Source of the DNA: Desulfobulbus sp.
GTDB lineage: Bacteria; Desulfobacterota; Desulfobulbia; Desulfobulbales; Desulfobulbaceae
DNA: 27,060 nt
Direction: 5' to 3'
Assembly: GCA_028684915.1 (NCBI GenBank)
Contig: JAQUEZ010000075.1
Coordinates: forward strand, 1-27,060
Part shown: piece after piece, positions 23,376 through 27,060 of the stretch
Position numbering within the stretch: the stretch's first letter is position 1
How the letters are laid out: each line of letters starts with the position of its first letter
Made by a program: the position numbers and the translations under genes
Notes under the pieces: model-generated
The model's input: only the letters and a program-made list of their open reading frames with translations
Told to the model about the DNA's origin: nothing
Database searches by the model: none

Positions 23376-24035
23376 ATGGGAATATTAGCATTGAACGGCT
23401 TGAGTCAGTTTCTGAACGAGTATCCCGGCATGTCGACAGCTCCATGCTCGGATAATGGCGTATGCCTGCGTGGGAAATTTCGATTCAAGGCCAGTGAGTC
23501 TGGCGGTGATGAAATAGATGATTCCTACAAACTGCAACTTGTTGTTCCGGAGAAATTCCCCCAGGCTCTTCCAAAGGTCAAGGAAACCGACGGCAAGATT
23601 CCGCGTGATGGTAATTTTCATGTCAACCCAGATGGAACCCTTTGTCTGGGTTCACCGCTCAGGCTGTTGAGGAAAATCCATAGCGCCCCAAGTCTGACTG
23701 GCTTTGCAGATAAATGCCTCATGCCGTACCTCTACGCTGTTTCTTTCAAGTTGATGCACGGTGGAGATTTTGTATTTGGTGAGTTGGCTCATGGTGACCA
23801 AGGTATTATGGATGATTACTCCGCTATGCTGGGACTGAAAGAAAGGCACCAGGTAACACAGGCCATTCAGTTGCTGGGGGTTAAAAAACGGACTGCAAAT
23901 AAAAAGCCCTGTCCCTGCGGATGCGGGAAAAGACTTGGAACGTGCTCGTTTCACCATAAATTGAACGAATTTCGCAAAATGGCCACTCTCTCATGGTTCA
24001 AGGCACATGCCTTGAATGACTGGAACCGAATTTAG
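23376..24035 (+). CDS. E2-like protein of type II-short CBASS, with zinc-binding tail
   Basis: The 219-residue protein has an E2 ubiquitin-conjugating-like core. FHVNPDGTLCLGSP (81-94) has the E2 arrangement, with Cys90 as the probable thioester cysteine, preceded by PEKFPQALP, the E2 proline region. No E1 or JAB gene is present, which defines a type II-short CBASS. The C-terminal part holds CPCGCGKRLGTCSFHH, a SEC-C-like metal-binding motif. It starts 4 nt after the CD-NTase stop. The expected job is to attach the CD-NTase to a target through its C-terminus and so prime signal synthesis. Confidence 0.8.
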   Translation: MGILALNGLSQFLNEYPGMSTAPCSDNGVCLRGKFRFKASESGGDEIDDSYKLQLVVPEKFPQALPKVKETDGKIPRDGNFHVNPDGTLCLGSPLRLLRKIHSAPSLTGFADKCLMPYLYAVSFKLMHGGDFVFGELAHGDQGIMDDYSAMLGLKERHQVTQAIQLLGVKKRTANKKPCPCGCGKRLGTCSFHHKLNEFRKMATLSWFKAHALNDWNRI

Positions 24036-24211
24036 CGTAAGAGATGTAGGGTCAAACCACCTTTTCATGCTGTTTTGGAGGATAACCAGAAACTTGATAC
24101 TACTCTACTGAGTCTAGTTGGCGGCTAATTTGGCATAACATACCTGGAAAAAGTCGATGCCCAATGGTCAACACTTTTCCAATAAAGGGTCACTTGGGCT
24201 CTCTTTCTGAT
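24036..24211. other. convergent intergenic region
   Basis: The CBASS operon (plus) and the thermonuclease gene (minus) converge here. I see no gene and no clear bidirectional terminator. Confidence 0.4.
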
Positions 24212-24997
24212 TCAATGGCACCATTGCCTTTCACAAGGCACCCCATCGTTATTCCCATCCATCTTCGTGCCGGAGCAGTTTCTTAGAAAAAACGTCGCCT
24301 CCTCGCATGAAGTCATTTGCGAACAATGGGTTCTTCCGTCACATTTATACCGCGCTTTATTAAAAGAACCCTCACCTCCCGGGGTGTTACTCGGAGTTAG
24401 CGCTTTCCCTAATTTCGACAATAAAGATTCATCAGAACCTTTATTCGGTTTATCCCCCATTATGATCACTGGAGGCGTGGATTCTGATTGAGGTGCACCT
24501 TGCTTATTTTCCCTTTGTGCTGCTCGCCATTCCCAAGGCGGAATCACAACCGCTTCTCTCCACATACCTTTCTTTTGTTGCCGAGCAACCCCCTCTGCCT
24601 TGATCCAATCCGAGCAAAACTTTTCTTTGCAGTATTGCCGGTAAACCCAAGCAAAACCGTTCTGGATGATCAATTCATTGAGGCTCTGGCCGTCAACTGA
24701 CACCAGCCCGACAATGCGCCCGTACCTATCAATATCTTTCTGCTGAACTTCAACATTTCTTCCGGCAACCAATGCGCTTGTCAGTTCTTGTGCTTTTTGC
24801 CCGAAGCTCTGTTTCTCTTCTGGGGTGTCAATTCCGTACAGCCGGATTTTCTCTTCTTTTCCATTATGCAAAACCTTTATTGTGTCACCATCGGAAACTG
24901 AAACGACCTTGCCGGACCAGGCAAGACAGTGGGAGGGGAGGGAAACTGTGAGGAACAAGAAGGCGAGAGCAATGTTGAGCCCTATGGTAATTTTCAT
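24212..24997 (-). CDS. secreted thermonuclease (SNase) with Excalibur domain
   Basis: A signal peptide (hydrophobic residues about 7-21, ending near CLA) precedes a staphylococcal-nuclease domain of about residues 27-150: DGDTIKV (Asp38), IRLYGIDTPE (Arg52, Asp57, Glu60) and DRYGR (Arg94) are the metal and catalytic residues. A low-complexity linker follows. The last 45 residues form an Excalibur calcium-binding domain (CDGRTHCSQM, MDGNNDGVPCE). It should be an exported Ca2+-dependent DNase/RNase. Such nucleases are frequent on plasmids and integrative elements. The gene is alone on its strand, with no visible Shine-Dalgarno and no obvious partner. Confidence 0.9.
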   Translation of the reverse strand: MKITIGLNIALAFLFLTVSLPSHCLAWSGKVVSVSDGDTIKVLHNGKEEKIRLYGIDTPEEKQSFGQKAQELTSALVAGRNVEVQQKDIDRYGRIVGLVSVDGQSLNELIIQNGFAWVYRQYCKEKFCSDWIKAEGVARQQKKGMWREAVVIPPWEWRAAQRENKQGAPQSESTPPVIIMGDKPNKGSDESLLSKLGKALTPSNTPGGEGSFNKARYKCDGRTHCSQMTSCEEATFFLRNCSGTKMDGNNDGVPCERQWCH

Positions 24998-25228
24998 ACA
25001 TTAATCCGTTTTGAAATGGTTGTATCGACGACGGCAATAGGTTGCATGGCTCGCTATTTTGGTTCTATCTTGGTGACCGATCTGATTTGCTGACTAATTC
25101 GGCACACAATATCACCATGACTGCAAAAAATATGGGTTTTAGCTGATCTTTCTGGATCGCCCAGCGATAACGAAAAATTCTAGAATACTTCGTTCAAATC
25201 GTCCTTGGCAGGACGATATCCAGGCCAC
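24998..25228. other. intergenic region upstream of the thermonuclease
   Basis: This holds the presumed thermonuclease promoter, which I could not place, and at its right end the hairpin described at 25198-25217. No gene is seen. Confidence 0.4.
25198..25217 (-). terminator. hairpin after the NERD gene, putative terminator
   Basis: ATCGTCCT and AGGACGAT pair perfectly around a TGGC loop, 11 nt downstream of the NERD gene stop on the minus strand. Only a short T run follows, so it is a moderate terminator candidate. Confidence 0.5.
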
Positions 25229-26005
25229 TTAATGATTAATTTTGCGAATGGTTCGGCATTTCGGATATTGAGAGCAGCCCCAAAACTTTTCGCCTGGGAT
25301 TGTTGCTTTAGATGAAGCTCGCAAAACCATCAGGCTGCCGCATTTAGGGCAAAGTTGTTTTGAATCTTCATTGCTTCGAGAGCGAAGCCTTTCGATATGC
25401 TCAGATCTTGTCGCGAAGGTTGATTGCAGCTTACCGGATTCAATAGCTGCAACAACTGACTTCATTTGGTTCACATCCAGTTTGATAATTTCTTTGGATT
25501 TGATAAAGGAAATAAATCCTAATCCCCTGGTGACATTCTCAGGCAGGGTGGTTTTGAAGGTGCAATCTCCAACGAAGACGATGACTGACATGATTGCATC
25601 AGCACCTATTCCCAAGAGGGATTCAATCGCTTTTGTATGTTTAAAATTTTGTCGTAATGGATTTTGGAACTTGTTTTTCGTCTTGAATATTTGCTGTGTC
25701 CACGTAGGTTGAGCAGGGTCACCAAAAATCCAACCTTTCATATTCTTGGTTTCAACAACAAAAATACCATATTTCGAAACGAAAATATGATCTATTTGCG
25801 TTGTCCCATCAGGAGTTGATAGCATCACGTTATGAAATGGATGATACTTATTTTTATCAAGTAGCAATTTCGCTGCTATCTTGACTATCAGTTCTCCGAT
25901 CCACCCTTTCCCCACAGGTGACTTCAGAATAAGAATGGCTAGAACAATAATACTTAACCACCAAAATTTAAGAAAAACAGGGGATAGTATCGAGTATAGA
26001 TCCAT
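25229..26005 (-). CDS. membrane-anchored NERD nuclease with topoisomerase-type zinc ribbon
   Basis: A single transmembrane helix (about residues 10-28, FWWLSIIVLAILIL) is followed by a NERD domain, a PD-(D/E)xK nuclease-like fold. GELIVKIAAKLLL, TTQIDHIFVSKYG (Asp) and FVVETKNMKGW (Glu-x-Lys) are its landmarks. The last 40 residues are a zinc ribbon (CPKCGS...CSQYPKC) like the C-terminal fingers of topoisomerase I. Cytoplasmic DNA processing at the membrane is likely. It begins one base after the GmtX-like stop (TAATATG), so it belongs to the mobility operon. It could therefore assist DNA handling during integration, though a defence role is also possible. Confidence 0.8.
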   Translation of the reverse strand: MDLYSILSPVFLKFWWLSIIVLAILILKSPVGKGWIGELIVKIAAKLLLDKNKYHPFHNVMLSTPDGTTQIDHIFVSKYGIFVVETKNMKGWIFGDPAQPTWTQQIFKTKNKFQNPLRQNFKHTKAIESLLGIGADAIMSVIVFVGDCTFKTTLPENVTRGLGFISFIKSKEIIKLDVNQMKSVVAAIESGKLQSTFATRSEHIERLRSRSNEDSKQLCPKCGSLMVLRASSKATIPGEKFWGCSQYPKCRTIRKINH

Positions 26006-26006
26006 A

Positions 26007-26711
26007 TTAATTATTACTTAACCCTTTGAGAGCGCTGAGTTCATCGCCGAACAAGATGGTTTCTTGAGACCTGGTTGTCACAAGAGCCAAGATGACTTCA
26101 CCATTTTTTGTTTTAAATTCCAAGAAAGAGTTGGGGTTTTCAGCCAGTGCTAATAATTTTTTGATGGCTGATCGGGCATTGTCTGGAATCTCAAGTTGTT
26201 CCTCCTGTTGATGATGACTAATCAATTGCATGGATAAATCATCTTGTGCGCCCTGAGATATGGATTGATAGAGATCGATCGGATTCGATCTTGTTTTTTG
26301 CAATAGTTCTTTCTGGATATGTGCCATTGATTTTTCAAGAAACATGTTCCTTGAACGAAGCTGATCAATATACGCTTTTGTTTTCAGATCCAAGTCGGCA
26401 CAGGGATATTGTTGATGAACGAGTTCTGAGTCCCTTTTTTTTATTTTTGGAAGGTTATTTTCGTATTCTTGTTTGCGTAAATCAATGTAAAGACGCAATG
26501 TTTTGCTGTTCATTATTGTTTGTTTTTTGGGGCCGCCAAAATGATTTTCTGTGTACTGGGCAATTCTTGAATAATTTATTATGCCCTTCATCTCTTCTAT
26601 CGCATCGCATGCATTTTTTACGCATTCAAGTGAATGATGAAATTTTTTACTACTACTTTCCTTTAAAAATCGTTTTAAAGCTAACTCTGAATGTTCTGAT
26701 TTTAAGTTCAT
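26007..26711 (-). CDS. GmtX-like protein (gamma-mobile-trio type)
   Basis: The N-terminal 95 residues resemble GmtX, the third protein of the gamma-mobile trio of recombinase-based islands. ECVKNACDAIEEMKG, YSRIAQYTENHFGGPKKQTIMN and LRLYIDLRKQEYEN form a winged-helix-like unit with the GGPKKQ motif I associate with that family. A longer C-terminal part includes a coiled region (about 110-135) and is rich in Gln. Its start overlaps the stop of the incomplete upstream gene as ATGA, and NERD follows immediately. The likely role is DNA binding in integration or excision. Assignment is from memory of the family motif. Confidence 0.5.
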   Translation of the reverse strand: MNLKSEHSELALKRFLKESSSKKFHHSLECVKNACDAIEEMKGIINYSRIAQYTENHFGGPKKQTIMNSKTLRLYIDLRKQEYENNLPKIKKRDSELVHQQYPCADLDLKTKAYIDQLRSRNMFLEKSMAHIQKELLQKTRSNPIDLYQSISQGAQDDLSMQLISHHQQEEQLEIPDNARSAIKKLLALAENPNSFLEFKTKNGEVILALVTTRSQETILFGDELSALKGLSNN

Positions 26712-27060
26712 AGATTCAATCTCACTGAATCGAAATTTATACTTGATGATTTTGATTCATTTTTTTTGCTAAAATTTACGATAATATTCTCGGCTAAAGT
26801 TTGCAGATCCTTATTCTTCAGCACTGACAAGGGGAGAGGAATCCGTTGGTCGATGCAACGTTGTATGGTTTTGTCGTTTTCTTCACCAAGGGTATCATGA
26901 AGCCAACCTGCAAGGACAGAGGCGGCGTGAGTTGCATATTCTTGATCAGGGATTTGCAATAATAAATTTTGAGGAGAGTTTTCCGAGAGAATAATATTCA
27001 TAAATTCTCTTAGCATTCTACTCGCATCCTCTGGTAGCGGTATACCTTGTCTCTTAACTA
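26708..27060 (-). CDS. 3' part of a larger gene, possible integrase of the mobility trio
   Basis: The frame is open to the right edge (upstream codons read VKRQGIPLPEDASR before an internal ATG at 27016), so the gene starts outside the window. The visible 117 residues are helical, with no catalytic motif that I recognise (HAASVLAGWLHDTLGEEN, QRCIDQRIPLPLSVLK). In gamma-mobile-trio islands GmtX is encoded next to the GmtY/GmtZ recombinases, and here this gene overlaps the GmtX-like gene as ATGA. That makes GmtZ-like C-terminal sequence the leading but unproven guess. Confidence 0.4.
   Translation of the reverse strand, partial: VKRQGIPLPEDASRMLREFMNIILSENSPQNLLLQIPDQEYATHAASVLAGWLHDTLGEENDKTIQRCIDQRIPLPLSVLKNKDLQTLAENIIVNFSKKNESKSSSINFDSVRLNL

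Overview
The window looks like the cas-proximal half of a large mobile defence island from a Gram-negative bacterium. A delta-proteobacterial (Desulfuromonadota/Desulfobacterota-like) host is my best guess from the style of the ComEC, IS5 and IS200 sequences, but the lineage is not settled by what I can see. It opens in the 3' half of a chromosomal competence gene, comEC, read on the minus strand. ComEC homology stops between about 618 and 641, and AT-rich foreign DNA begins there and continues to the right edge.

The most striking observation links this junction to the CRISPR locus. A minimal type I-E cluster (cas8e fused to cas11, cas7e, cas5e, cas6e; no cas3, cas1 or cas2) lies just inside the junction, followed by an array of three repeats and two spacers with a constant 61-nt period. 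The leader-distal spacer matches the remaining comEC fragment at 27 of 33 positions. Its first 11 nt are identical, the flanking PAM is AAG, and the comEC break lies about 48-70 bp beyond the PAM-distal end. This is the geometry of a homing spacer in CRISPR-associated transposons. The last repeat is divergent and an XRE regulator gene with palindromic sites lies near the cas operon, both of which also recall such elements. No Tn7-like tns or tniQ gene is visible. The right end instead carries a gene resembling GmtX of the gamma-mobile trio, directly downstream of an incomplete gene. I infer an RNA-guided mobile element that pairs a nuclease-less type I-E Cascade with an unseen integration module.

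Layout: 1-617 comEC 3' part with the protospacer; 618-1324 element end and a decayed IS5-family transposase; 1513-6509 CRISPR array and cas operon (minus); 6597-7840 RHH-like, XRE and YggL-like genes; 8165-13893 a two-gene module of a four-helix membrane protein and a TIR-STAND-TPR-ankyrin protein; 14000-14330 IS200/IS605 remnant; 14592-18379 metallophosphoesterase plus GHKL (Hsp90-like) ATPase; 18584-20526 RloA/RloB ATPase-TOPRIM pair; 20658-24035 small DUF2188-like ORF and a type II-short CBASS operon (Cap5, CD-NTase, E2; plus strand); 24212-27060 secreted thermonuclease, membrane NERD nuclease, GmtX-like protein and a partial gene.

Neighbouring genes within each defence module overlap or abut by a few bases, usually as ATGA, so each module is probably one operon. 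The cargo consists of at least four separate anti-phage type modules between a targeting end (cas/CRISPR) and a mobility end (GmtX-like).
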